Of a stretch of 64,000 bases of DNA, positions 1-13,000 are shown in pieces. The notes under the pieces are model-generated. The model did no database searches and was not told where the DNA came from. It saw nothing but the letters and a program-made list of their open reading frames with translations. Both the position numbers and the translations under genes were made by a program. The stretch covers positions 9,755,819 to 9,819,818 of the forward strand of contig CM067531.1 in NCBI GenBank assembly GCA_034509925.1, written 5' to 3'. The DNA comes from Hirudinaria manillensis. Its lineage: Eukaryota; Annelida; Clitellata; Hirudinida; Hirudinidae. Within the stretch, counting starts at the first letter, position 1; the number at the start of each line of letters is the position of its first letter.

Positions 1-412
1 GATGACGAAGTGCGGGATGCAGCACAGACGCTTGTACTTGCCGTGCTCAGCAACTGAAATCAATTTTTTTTCGTGATTATTATTATTAAATTATTATAAA
101 TATTAATATAATAACATTAAAATTATTATTAATGTTTCTATTGACATTCAGAGATCTACGATAAGCTAGCTATCATAAGAATCTGAATGGTTAGTCATCA
201 TTATTATAATTATATTATTATTATTTAACTATAATAACACTGTAATTGTTAATATATATATATAATATTAATATTAAAATCTGTACTATTATTCATAGAC
301 CTGTAATAAGTTAGCTATGATTTGCTTTCAGTAAACATGTTAGCATCAGTTAGAAACCTGGATGATTTCCAATACATTGACTTGAGCATCATCAAATAAT
401 GCTCAAGATTGA

Positions 413-480
<68 letters not shown>

Positions 481-3400
481 TAATGATAATAATGATAATA
501 ATAATAATAAATCTTGCATATTTTATGATAATGACCTTTCTTGGGCTTGAATATTCTGTAGAGACGCGTGGTGACAATGCCGTACCTGTTCTCCAGGGCA
601 TCGCAGAGCGTCCCGATGATGGATATGATCGTCTTTTCACCCATTATGGTGTTCAGTCGGACACTTTCCGTGAATATGAATCTGGACGTGAATATTCATT
701 ATTAGGGAGGAGTTTCGAATTTTAAAAACCTTTGTTATGAATATGCATGAAGGAATTGTTTTTTGAAATTTTTATTATAAATCTGGATGATGGATTGTCT
801 TAAAACTTTTAATTTACTGTTATTGGTTGATCATCATCATCATCATCACCATCATCGTCGTCGTCGTTATCATCATCATTACTACTACCTTATTGGTGAG
901 GTGTCCCTGTTCCTCTGCTCAGGGACATTGCAAAAGATGAGCTTCAACAGCAACGTGGCGAACTGCGTCTGCTTCGCCAAATAATTTCCGACGTTTGCCG
1001 CCACAGACCATCCTCGTCTGCTCGATCCGTACCAGATGAGAACTAAAAGTGAATTCCAATGATTAAAAGGTCAACCTCGGGTCAGGATTTTTATCGTTTG
1101 TCAACAAATCCTGTTTTTCCTTTATTGCTACAAAATAGATTTTTGTTTAGAATTACAAAGCTAAGCTAAGCTTAAAGTTATCGGGAATTCAAGCAATTAA
1201 ATTTAAGGATGAAAGCAAATATTATAATAAATTATAATCGAAATATGATAATTTATTATAAATATAGCCAAATATTTTAAGTAAAATAACAATAATAATA
1301 ATTTAAATAATTAACTCCAAAATTGAATCCATAAACATAGATCAGACAAAAACAGCACAAATCACCATAGAAGATCATCATCAGCACCAACAGCGACCCC
1401 CCGACCCCGAGACCGACGGACCAGTGGAGGGAGACCCCGAACGCGAAGCCGACGACGAGCGACAGAAGGAACGACACGAAGAAGTGGAGGAAACCAAAGT
1501 GAAACTTTTGGATTCCACCGAGGTCGGTATAAGCTTCCATTTCCTCTGAAATGACAAACGGTTGTTGTTGATGTTGTTGTTACTGTTGTTGTTGATGTTA
1601 CTGTTGTTAATGTTGTTGCAAGAAATCTTGATCGATCATCCCAAACAAAGGCTATTAAGAATTACAACCGAATGGATGGGACATGGAATAGTCAATGCAA
1701 CAACAACAACAACAACACTTTAAGTGTTGACAGACACGAAGAATCTGATTTTCTATTGAACTACTCTTAAAACATATCCAAATAACAGCACAAATAGGAA
1801 CACAAACGATTAATAAATTAACGACTTAATAAATTATAAATGAGCAACATCATCATCACAACCAATTCTCTGAACCTCTGAGCCTCTTGATCATGGACGA
1901 CTTGCCACTACCCCACCTGGCAAACAGGCCGACCGTGATGGGGGTCCTCAAGGAGGGTTCGCTGAGTACGTCCGCGATCGTGGCGCTGTACAACTCGTAG
2001 CCCTGCAAGTTGTCGTCTGCATTGAGGTTCTCTGCAAGCAAACAATTCTTTGTCAACAAAATTATACAAAACTTATTTCGTCTTCAGTCACCATTGCATT
2101 GTATACAACAACAACAAACATTCAAGTGTGATCACAACGCTACACTCCACTGAAAGCACATTTGAAACTGTTCTCTTCTTAAGCCATTATTAACACAATA
2201 TTATTATCATTATAGCACAATATATTATGTACAATAAATAATATGCAAATTATTACTGTAAGATAATTTTTCATAATAATTTTCCTAATCACATGCTGTT
2301 GGCCACCACTTCCCAAGACTCCTTCACAAGACCCATGTTATGCAAAAAACAAAACAACAGCAAAAATGAAACCAATGCAGAATCGCTCACTCGCTCCAAA
2401 CACTTGCGCAAGGAGACTCCTGTCGTGAGAGGCGTCGATGCCGTAAGCCGTTTCCCCCTTCTTGTTCTTGAGGTACAAGAGCTTCGAGTTCTTCGGGTTC
2501 CTGAGCAGGACCTCGGTGATCCTCCGCGACCTGCTCCTCACGGACACGTGCAGGCAGTTGTCACCTCTCTGTTACGGGAGACGTTGTTATTGTTGTTGTT
2601 ATGGGAGAAAAGACGTTGTTATTGTTGTTGTTGTTGATGTTTTAATTTCTGAAGGGCATGTTGACGCTTTTAAATCCAAAGTGGTCGTGTTTTGTTTTTT
2701 AAGTTTTATTTTTTTTTTTGCATCTCAGGAGGTGAACGTGCATCCTTTTATTCTTTTAAAGTGTTGTTGTTTTGTTTCCAGGTTGTTGTTGTTGTGTTAA
2801 AGTAGAATTAATTGATGGATGGAGTTCTAGGCTGTTCATTAAGGCATTAACTTTTGACAGCATTGCTGATAATAATCAAGTCTTAAACCACTATCTTTTA
2901 CTGAAGTTAGTAATGATTATAATAATTATAATTAACTTTTACTGGTAATGATTATAATAATTATAATTAACTTTTACTGGTAATGATTATAATAATTATA
3001 ATTACCTTGTCCATGGCAGAAACTTTGGCTCCCTTATCCACCAAAAGCTGCACCATCTCTAAGTTTCTGTTCCTCACTGCCCTCAGCAGAGCCGTGTCTC
3101 CGTCCTAATTATCATAATAAATTATTAATTAATGCTTGTTTTTATTTTATTATTATTTTAATATGTTAATTCGCCTTCCAAATGTTTTGTTTTCAGTTGA
3201 GAAAAACAAAATAAAATATAAAAAATCTTTAATTAATCGAGTCTTCATAAATCAGAATGAAACATCAGCTAACGATAACGATAATAATCTAATATTTTTT
3301 TCAAATGAAAATAATTTCAACGACATCCAAACCTTATTGGTCAGCTCCATGTTGGCATTATGCTCAACCAGCAACTTGGCCAGGAGTAGGTGACCCTTTT

Positions 3401-5967
3401 CAACAGCCCAATACAAAGCTGTTTTGTTGTCCTGACAAGCGCCATCAATGGCCGTGACTTATGGGTTTTAATGGCTGAGATGAGCCATAAACAAGCAACC
3501 AATTGATTGACAAATCAATCAATCAATCAATCAATCAATTGTCATAAAAGCAATTCAAGAGATTTTAAAGTTGATGTAGTGCTACACAAACAACAAAATT
3601 ACTTCCTCGTAAGATCTCAATGATATGTGCTAACATCAACAATACACTGTGTCGATTTAATTAACAGCACCATCATCAACATCGTCTTCATCACCATCAT
3701 CATCTTCATCATCATCGCCATCATCATCATAATTGATTTCACAATTTTTATTCAACTAACGACTCCCTGGATGTCAACATCCGCATATTTCCTGAGCAGC
3801 ATCTTCACCACTTCGACGTGATTGCTCTTCACGGCATGGATCAGGATAGTATCCCCCTCCTAAAGGAATGGAATTAAAGTAAATTTAAAAAAAAATAAAT
3901 TAATTAAAAGAATTAAAGTAATATTAAAATATTTTAAGTCCTAAATTGCAGAAATATTTGTTATCTGATATCAAGACTGATCAATTTAAATGTAAATTGT
4001 GTTGCCGTTCATCGCTCAATCGCTCAGTCAATCAGTCAATCAATTGATTGATCATATAGTTCGTTCTTTCATTCATTCGTTCATTCCCTCACTCGTTCAC
4101 TCACCCGATCAGTGAGGTTCCCGTAAGCACTCTTCTGAAGGAGCATGTTCACAATCTCCACGTAACCCTCCTTTGCAGCCATTCCGAGGGCTGTGAATCC
4201 ATCCTGAATGATGATGATGATGACGATGACGACGACGACGATGATGATGACATGATGAAAAAATATGATGAATATTAGGAATATTTGCATTTATACATTG
4301 TTATTAAATTATTTTGTTTTTTTTTTAAATTTTAATTCATTTAAATCTGTTCATTCCTAATGCAATATCAATGACACATCGCAGTAGCCAATCAAACGAA
4401 AGACGTGGGCATCGCACAAGCGCATCGTCGCACCTTATCCACTGCGTTGACGTTCGGATGGTGGTCCAAAAGGAGTCTCACGACATTGGTAAAGCCTCCT
4501 TTGCTGGCAACAATGAGAGCAGTCCAAGAGTTCTAAGGGGAAAATGGGTTTCAGTTAATTATAGATTATATATAATTATTTATTTATTTATTTATATATA
4601 ATTATTAATTTATTTATTTTTCTAAAGAAAGTGAAGGGTCATGATGACCACTGACACAATTTTGTATAGCATTTGTCAACAGAATCAACAGATATACATT
4701 AATTAATTATGTAATTAATTATGTAATTATTTATAAAATATGTAAAATTAAACAAAAGTATTGGGTGCTGGATGAGAATTGGTCCAATAGGTAGCAAACA
4801 GCTTGTAATAGCAACAGTAACATCGTCAACACGTGTTCAAAACAAAGCTTGAAGATGAGAGAGTTGTATAAGTGGTTATGTTGCTATCAATGATGTGGTC
4901 TTAAGTGAGACTAGATTAAGTGCTACATATTTATTTATTTATTTGTGTATTTATTCATTTATTTATCTATTTGTTTATTTATTCATTTATTTATTTATTT
5001 ATTTATTTATTTGTTTATTTAATTATTTACTGGATTCTCACCATCCCTGCCTTGTCGATAACAGCTCCAGCATTCAACAGTTGGAAGACAATGTCGTGGT
5101 GACCCTTTCTGGCTGCCCATATGAGTGGTGTTGTGCCATACTGTTAATGGAATAATTTTAGAAATTAATTTATTATTTTGTAGTTTGGAATTTATCATTA
5201 AACACGATTAAATCATGAAATGAAATTTAATTTTCATTCAATTTTAAAAATCCCATCCTGTTATTAATAATTTTTTTTTGGCCCTCTTGTTCTTCAAGAA
5301 TGTAATATCAATTGCACTTACTACTCTCTTCGTTCTCTTACCAAATGTTATCCTTAAATGCTGCCATTTTGTGATCATTATAGTTCAAAATGTTGGAAAC
5401 AAATTTCTCTAAAAAAAAAACAACTTGACCTTGTCTGCCGTGTTGACTTTGGCGCCGTGCTTCAATAAACTGCAGACAACGTCCGTGTGTCCTCTGCCAG
5501 CTGCCCAAGTGAGGCAGGACATGTGATGCTGTTGTGACATGTGGAATATGTTGTTTCAATTTCATTGTAATTTTTGCAAGCACACATTCAATATAAATTG
5601 AAGCGTGATTGAAATTAAAATTGATGCCCAGTTGATGCAAACTGATGCATGCAATTGATACAAATTGATGCAAGCAATCGATACAAACTGATGCATGCAA
5701 CTGATACAAACTGATGCATGCAATCGATACAAACTGATGCAAGCAATTGATACAAACTGATGCATGCAACTGATACAAACTGATGCAAAGGAATGCAGAA
5801 GAAACACAGAATAAGAACATTATTCCACCAACCTCCCCCTTAACATTAGGGTTGGCATTTCTTTGTAAAAGAACATCTGCAACATCAGACCACCCCTTGT
5901 AGCTGGCCCACATCAGGGCTGTCCATCCTGCCTGTACAGAAAAAATAAGTATTGCTTAAAATTAATT

Positions 5968-6010
<43 letters not shown>

Positions 6011-6014
6011 TAAC

Positions 6015-6049
<35 letters not shown>

Positions 6050-8021
6050 TAATAATAATAACAACAGTCAATAACAATAAGATATGCCACAATTCTCTCT
6101 AATAACATTTTATGACTTAAAATGATTTAAAATTATTATTAAATTATTAAAAGTTATTAAAGGTTATTATCAATAATCAATTATCAATTTAAGATAAGAT
6201 ATGCCATGATTCCTTCTAATAACATTTTATGGTTAAAAGTTATTAACATTAAAAGTTAATTGTTTAAAAAAAAAAAGTAATTGTTAGAATATTCAGGAAT
6301 ACAAAAGTTTTGTTGCATGCATCCTATGAAGTGTCCTGGATTACTCTGAAACTGTTTCACATGTGAAAATATCGTATTATTATTATTATTATTGTAATAT
6401 TATTAATCAGCATATCACTGTCTTCTCGACTAATACGTACCTCTGGTGAAAATATCGTAACACGTGATGCTGTCCGACATAGCAAACATCATAGTTAACG
6501 AAGCAATCTAATTTGCAGTACCGGTAAAATAATTAGCAATTAAATTATTTTAATTTTTAAAATTTTTAAATTAAATAAATATTTTAAATTAATTTAATTT
6601 TTAAAATTAAAAAACTCCAGTTAATAATTTTGACCTCTGCTACAAGTTAAGCAGTTTTAGAAATATTAAGAAACACGTAATGAACGCAACACGTGCATCC
6701 ATCCATCCATCCACCCACCCATCCATCCATCCATCCACCCACCCATCCATCCATCCATCCACCCACCCACCCACCCATCCATCCATCCATCCATCCATCC
6801 ATCCATCCATCCATCCATCCATCAATCCTTACGGCTATCTTTCAATTGCATCGTGTAATCAAAACCAATGGAACACGTTATGTGACTGATTGAACAAGAA
6901 GCAGAGGCAAGCATCCAAGCTTATTAATAATCTAATTAAAGCATCAACAGGCTGTGCATATTTTATGCAAATGTTATGCGACGCATCAGACTCGCAGAGC
7001 CAATAGCAGCGGTTTCTCAAATCCATGACCGAGAAATCCTTAAAGTGAAATTTAAAAAGTAAATTCTAATTAACAAAAGACCTTCAAAACAGACTCCATT
7101 AACATACGAGCGTAGGAAGCTTACGACGGACTTTTATGATAATGACCCGATAATTTATGTTAATGACGTGATGTGATGATGTGACGGTCGAACGAACCAT
7201 GTCGCGATGTTCGATGGCAGCTCCCGCGTCGAGCAGAATTCTGACGATTTCCACGGACCCGACTTTTGCAGCATTCAAGAGGCTTGACCAATCGTCCTGG
7301 AATGAGATCACAGATGAGAATTTTTAAAAGGAGAAAAATATTTCCTCGAAATTTTGTAATAATTCAATTTCGATTTTGTTCAAATATCTCTTTACTTCTT
7401 TAAATAAATTCAAATTTAATTTATTCAGTAACAATGTTATTGTTTCAATTGGATTTACCATTTGAATGCTTAGTTGTAATGATTATAATTCTTGTTTTGT
7501 AAACATTTACAACCAATAAAAAGAACTGTCATTGTTATCAAACTCATTATAATTTGAAATGATGTGTTTAAACCCTGACATCATTAAAACAGAGAAGATT
7601 CAAAAAGTCTGACAGCTTGGTAGTGATCAAGTGAGATTTTGAAGTTTACAAAACTAGACACAAATAAACACTGTGTACATATGACAAGCTCAGGACTTAA
7701 AATTTGATGATAATGGCAATTGAACTTCAACAAACGTTGTCAACAGCATTGACATCTTCAACTGAGAGTTCTTCAAGTAACTTCTTCACAATATCCACGT
7801 GTTTCAACCGACAAGCAATCATAAGAAATGTTTGTCCATCCTAGAGGAGTTCAAAAGTATGTAGATAAATATCTTTTTGCAATTACATGGGAAATATAAC
7901 AACATACTTGATCTCTTTCGTCGATATTAAGATTATAATTCTGCTTCAAAAAACTGTCCACAGCTTCGACATCACCACTTTCAATGTGTTTAAGTAACTG
8001 TTTCCCCAACTGAGAATTCAT
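1..8021 (-). CDS. KIDINS220: KIDINS220/ARMS orthologue, N-terminal ~659 codons (partial, runs off left edge)
   Basis: Kinase D-interacting substrate of 220 kDa (ARMS) is a membrane scaffold for neurotrophin and ephrin receptors. Minus-strand exons: 8021-7908 (start ATG), 7840-7736, 7296-7198, 5931-5833, 5528-5430, 5140-5042, 4532-4434, 4203-4105, 3859-3761, 3431-3333, 3104-3006, 2568-2391, 2031-1876, 1545-1366, 1042-889, 681-536, 53-1. All phases agree. Nine consecutive exons are exactly 99 nt, each one ankyrin repeat (e.g. [28 protein letters not shown]). A KAP P-loop follows, with Walker [10 protein letters not shown] in the 2031-1876 exon, then two hydrophobic segments (1545-1366 and the start of 1042-889) as expected for the KAP membrane hairpin. 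Similarity to vertebrate KIDINS220 is recalled and runs colinearly through the CCIPHFVI segment at 1-53. The C-terminal half lies outside the window. The acceptor 4 nt upstream of the ATG implies a 5' UTR intron. Confidence 0.93.
414..530. repeat. (AAT)n microsatellite
   Basis: Nearly uninterrupted AAT triplets in a KIDINS220 intron, next to the splice donor of exon 681-536. Poly-Ile or poly-Tyr reading frames here are artefacts of the repeat. Confidence 0.95.
2885..3005. repeat. ~38-bp tandem repeat in a KIDINS220 intron
   Basis: About three copies of an AT-rich unit containing ataattataattaactttt, ending right at the splice donor of the 3104-3006 exon. Confidence 0.75.
4924..5028. repeat. 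(TTTA)n-rich microsatellite
   Basis: Imperfect TTTA/TTTG tetranucleotide run in a KIDINS220 intron. Confidence 0.85.
5620..5795. repeat. ~24-bp minisatellite in KIDINS220 intron
   Basis: Seven to eight copies of a unit like gatacaaactgatgcatgca, with alternating tgcatgcaa/tgcaagcaa variants. It lies in the intron between ankyrin exons 5931-5833 and 5528-5430. The 24-bp period is a multiple of three, so it makes an open but probably meaningless reading frame. Confidence 0.85.
5970..6068. repeat. (AAT)n/(AAC)n microsatellite
   Basis: AAT triplets with AAC interruptions in the long (1.27-kb) KIDINS220 intron between exons 7296-7198 and 5931-5833. Confidence 0.9.
6697..6825. repeat. (CCAT)n microsatellite
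   Basis: About 30 CCAT units with CCAC variants in the same KIDINS220 intron. A similar array occurs at 41.86-41.97 kb. Confidence 0.95.
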
Positions 8022-8356
8022 TTTCTAAAGAAATTGAAGATGTAGAATGCTATATAATAATTCCCGATATCTTAACTAAGAAATTTCTCGTGACGATGAA
8101 TTGGGTGCATTTAATAAAATTATAGACAACATGTGAGATATAGCGATCCTGCCAGTGCCAGCAACCTAAATTTATTGTGGACTGATTAGATCGGTAAGGT
8201 ATGTTTCAGCGAAAAGTGCATGCGATAATGAATCTCATACAAATGTTGACCCTTATTATTATTATTATTGTTATTACTATTTCATCCAGTCCTCTTTCTA
8301 GTTAAACATTTAAAACAAACTTGTAGAAGACATAAATTTTAAGACATTCCTATAAA
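8022..8356. other. KIDINS220 5' flank
   Basis: Sequence upstream of the KIDINS220 start, up to the left edge of the duplicated block. It should hold the 5' UTR and promoter, but no clear promoter motif was recognised. Confidence 0.5.
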
Positions 8357-8787
8357 TCTGATATTAAAGAATGAAGGAATATCTAACCGTTAGGTTAACT
8401 GGGACATCAATAGTATAAATATGTTGTTGCATTTCCAAATATTTCTTTGAAAAAAATCACTAAGCGCTGAGCTAATCGTTACAATGAATTTGAGTCTTCC
8501 CAAGTTTATTTTATTACCCAAGCCAACACCGAATTACGCAACGAACCCAAAGCGTCGTTATTAATTAGGCCGTGACAGAAAAAACAAGCATAAAGTTTCG
8601 GAGTTATAGCGGCTAATCATACTTTGGATGAGGCTCGTTTGAGACAAATAAAGATTTTTACAACAGTGACCTTCAACATTATTCATTATGTAAAGATTTC
8701 GGACTGCAGTTATTTAATGGACTTGTCAGACTCGTGGACCTCCATCATACGAGACCGTAAACAAGTTGCGTGAGCCCGGATTCAGGA

Positions 8788-9300
8788 AACCGCTTGCCGT
8801 AACTCAAAACGTAGTTCCACTGAACCAAATTTAAAAATTAATACGTTGTTGTCCTTGCAGTCTCTCTATTCAATGAAAAAAAAGCACAGTAATAATAACA
8901 CCAGTAGGCCAGACGGGATTTACATCCCGCTGGGTGACCAACCGTTTACGACATAATTAAATGTGATACATAGTACATAAGTAAAGTGCCAAGAATAAGT
9001 CGGATATTGAAAAAAGGATTAGTGGTGGAGTGGTGAATTGATTATAAAATTTTTTAAGTTAATACATCAAACGAATCATGAAACTATACTCTACAATTTT
9101 GCTTTTTTAAATTTTCTTGCAAATCCGCCTATTTTGTTCACGAGGCCCAAAACGACATAGACCCTTCCGCTGCGTGTTGAGTCAACTTCGAACTCAAAAC
9201 GCAGCAGTTCCACCGAAATCAATTTTTAAAATAAATACATCAAACGAATCATGAAACTATCCTCTACAATTTTTATTTTTTAAATTTTTCTTTTTAGACT
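8788..9300. repeat. Copy-1-specific segment with internal direct repeats
   Basis: Absent from copy 2. The string atcaaacgaatcatgaaact occurs at about 9,067 and 9,239, and 'aactcaaaacg' occurs near 8,800 and 9,190 in similar contexts. It looks like a decayed repeat, but no coding potential or family was recognised. Confidence 0.5.
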
Positions 9301-9500
9301 TATTTAAACTGTTGTGCAACTTCTAAGCAGCCAAGAGATTGAAAGATTACTGCATTCATGTTTTAAGAATAAAATAACAGAAAGGTAATAATTTAGTAAT
9401 TATTAAAGTGGAAATGAACAGGAGGATCGTCACCGGAGAATCTGAGGCATTCTATAGAGTACTTGGCACACTTGAGTTGGAATTGGAAGATGTTTTCCTC
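9300..9500 (-). pseudogene. Diverged TUBGCP5 exon fragment (third copy)
   Basis: The minus strand reads KCAKYSIECLRFSGDDPP, corresponding to [14 protein letters not shown] in the TUBGCP5 exons at 36160-36040 and 15677-15557. The 3' flank (tctaagcagccaagagattg) also matches the intron next to those exons. It is more diverged than the other two copies and has lost the 5' half of the exon, so it is an isolated relic. Confidence 0.8.
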
Positions 9501-10013
9501 GAAAGTAGATCTTCCATGTTAGTCCACTTCTGCTTTTAACGAGGTCACCAATTTGTAGGGGTAACGCACGAGAGACGGTATTCGATAATTATTATCCAAA
9601 CTAAGCTTTCGGAGAGTAACGACACATACGCGAAGAAAGGAAACCAAAGAAAGAAAGAAATAAATAAATGTCTTCTAACCAACTGTTCCTCAATATTCAT
9701 CAATTGGCAATGCATTTTAAATTCTAGAGATGCGTAAACGGTAAAATAGCAGTTGGTGTGGAAGAAGGTATTGTTTAGAGCGAATCTCGAAATTTCGTGC
9801 GTTTGATAATAAGTTGTTATACTAAAGTTGTGGTCGTTTAAAAAATTTAAGATTTTATAGCAAAATCAATTATACTAATAAATTTAAAACTTTATTGAAA
9901 CCTAATTTAAATTCTTTGATTTGTTAAATATCTTTGCGGAAGTGACATGTTAAAAATAATACAAGGGTTGTATTTATTAAGCTAATCTTTCAAGTGAGAA
10001 ATAGCGTTTTGAA

Positions 10014-13000
10014 ATGGCATTTCAATCATCTGCAGTTGCATCAACCGGTAAAGTAGTTGTTTCAATTATTAAATTATTGCGAAATGGGAAAGCACTTTCA
10101 TTCAGATATTTCTGCATAATTTGCCAATGTGTTTAGTTCTAATATATTGTGATCAAACCACAGCTTGCAATGTTTTAACTGCCATGATAGAGTAGCGCTA
10201 CATAAATGATTGCTTAGTTTCAAAGTTCTCTTAATCGAACGATATGACAATTTATCATTTCATTAAATAACCATATCTGACAATAAATAATCCAATACTT
10301 GCAGATTCGGAAATTCTCAATACCTTGAGGAACTTAGGTGATGTGTACGGCCAACATGTATGAATAAACAATTTCTTAGTAATATTATAATAGTAGTTAC
10401 AGTAAAGACTTTACAGTGTGTTGCGCTAATTTTAATATGAAGTGGCTCAAATTATTTAATGCTTACTTAACATATCATCTTAATCTTAGAGTATTACAGA
10501 AACTCAACTGAATCAATTCGTGCAAGTCGCTGTGGCATTGGGGTTAGTATTACTAAATTAATTATTAATTAATTATTGAAATAAAGACTGGCCAGATTAT
10601 TAATATATCGAAGAATGATCATTACAAATTCCGGATTTTTTACTGAATATCACAGAAATATATTGCCAAAACTGCCTGAAGACTCGAGATTTTTCGAAAT
10701 TGATGATATATTGTTTCAAGATGACGAGTTAACTAGTGAAGGCACAATGAGTTTGTCAAATTAAACTATTACAAACCAAACAATTATCAACTAAAATTAC
10801 AAGCCTTCATTAGTTTCCAGAGATGGCTTGATTTAATTTTTAAATTCAATATTTAGGTAACAATTCAGATAATTCAAAGTGCGATTTAAGCGACGAATGT
10901 TTCGATTTATATATCGGAATATATTCATTCTTGGTAGGAAAACTTTATATATTGCATAGTATTATACAAATAAGCAAACAAAATATTAGAAAAATCAAAC
11001 ATGAATTTCTGACTTAACAAACTCGAAAGGCCATCCTTAATGAAGCGCAGGTTTCAGACTGATCGAAACATAAAATATATATTTATAAAGATATATATAT
11101 AAAATAATTTTTGGTTCCTGCTTTTTTATTGATGATTACTCATTGACATTGGATTAGTTACCAGTGGAATTAAATTCGTTTTTAAATCCTCACTTGTCGG
11201 TTAATAATCAGTATTGATCACTTTTATATTCTTATTTTTCAGCATTTATTGGATGTGGCACCAGTAAATCGTCATTTGGAATCGACTTACCTTCAGATGA
11301 TCAACTGTACACCAGATAATGTATTTATTGAGGACCGTCAATGTGTGTCGATATTGAAGTAGGAAGATTTTCATTAATTTATTTTTTGAATCAACTATAA
11401 AAGCATATATTAAACAGTTCCGCTGAAAGCATGATGGACACTAGAGACATCTACAGGTTGTGTCAGTCTCTCAAAGTGTTGAAAATAGTTTTCAACAGGA
11501 ACCGAGAAATTTGTATCGAAACAATAAACAAAAGGCGTAAGATATAAAATAACAAAAATAAACATGAAAATCATGCTAATTAATTGCATAATACTTTTAA
11601 CTTTTTAGATTATTTCTTCGTGTGGATGTTGAAGCTTCCAAAGATGCCAGAACCAAGAAACCCTAAACAAAAACGAATCGCTTCCTGGATAAGACATCAG
11701 TGTAAGAAAACAAATCGTATTATCACAAATGTTTAGTAAATCTCTGAACAAATTTACAAACTTTCAATGTTTTCTTCACCAGCCACTGCTATCATTGAAA
11801 TAATTGACCCGGTTTCGCGTTTTAAACATGTACCAAAATGGGTATACAATGACATATCACAAGAAGAGGTTTGAAACAAAGAGATATTTTATTTTTAAAA
11901 TAATTCATGTTTCTGAAATTTCCATTGCTAAACTTTAATTCTTCGAAATATCAGTAATATAAGAAATACTGTTAATTAATTGAAATTTAACATAAAATTA
12001 CATAGAAATAGAAAATTAGGACAAAATGTTTAAAAATCATAAAAAACTAACCTAATATTTGCAAATTCTTAATACAACCGTCAGTTCGATTGTGCATTTG
12101 TAAACACGACGAAGAAGTTGTACCGTTACTCATCCGTTTTTTTCGAACGAACCCATGCGTTCTTTATGTCTGCGAAGAATGAAGAAGAAAAAATCAAAAG
12201 ATTGAGAGATTTTATTGTCGGATTCGCTTATGAGGTAACATGAAAAATTCATCCAAATACATAATTTTGGTTCAGAGTTAGAAAATAACAAATAATTCAT
12301 TAAAACAAACAATTTCGATCAAAATTAATAATCTTAATGTATGAATAACATACAAAATCTTGTCATTTCCGGGAAGCGGTTTCTAAAATATTTCAGGAAT
12401 GTGATGAACGATTGCGTAGCATTCAATCAATTGAGAACCTCATTATTAATTATCTGTTATCATTTAAGCATAAGAACAATATATTGTGTTTATATTATTT
12501 TTTTTATTGTGTATCCAGGATTTATCAAAGATCGAAATTAATGACAACGGCGAATACGTTTGTCGTCCATTTTTAAGTGATTTAGCAAATTTCACTTCGG
12601 GTCTAAGACATTTTAGGGGAATACTAAATGTAAGTAATTTCGAATATCCATTAATTGACACAGATGGCTTAGAAATATTTTAATGTTACAGAACTGCGTT
12701 TATTCCGACGATACACTGAGAGATTTAGAAAAGCGTTTCGGGATTAAAATCGAACCTTACTTGTTAGGAGACGAGGAAACTGCTAATAAAGTTGTTGAAG
12801 AAAATTTAGACGATGGTACTAAAGATGGTTCTGGATTCCTAAAGAACAATTCTGAAAGTGTAGATGAAAGTGAACCGGATTACACGATTGAAAAATATAT
12901 TTTCTACGATGAGTTCGTGAAGAGTTTGCAAGTATTGAGTATCGTTTATACTGCAGCATCAATGAGTCAACAGTTTGTTAAAGTTAGCCAATATATTGTC

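Noticed and set aside
399..725. Open frames of poly-Ile/poly-Tyr around AAT/ATT arrays (also at 15.9-16.4 and 21.7-22.0 kb)
   Set aside because: They are translations of trinucleotide microsatellites, open on both strands by composition.
5562..5913. 191- and 81-aa ORFs of repeated [11 protein letters not shown] in KIDINS220
   Set aside because: Most of this is read-through of the 24-bp minisatellite in an intron between two well-supported ankyrin exons.
6640..6893. Poly-(HPSI) / (GWMD) ORFs
   Set aside because: CCAT microsatellite read in different frames.
12349..12460. Possible extra gene X exon starting GAATGTGATGAACG after 'tttcag'
   Set aside because: The only donors leave phase 2 while the next exon needs phase 0. 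Leaving it out gives a fully consistent model, and copy 2 lacks the donor and acceptor.
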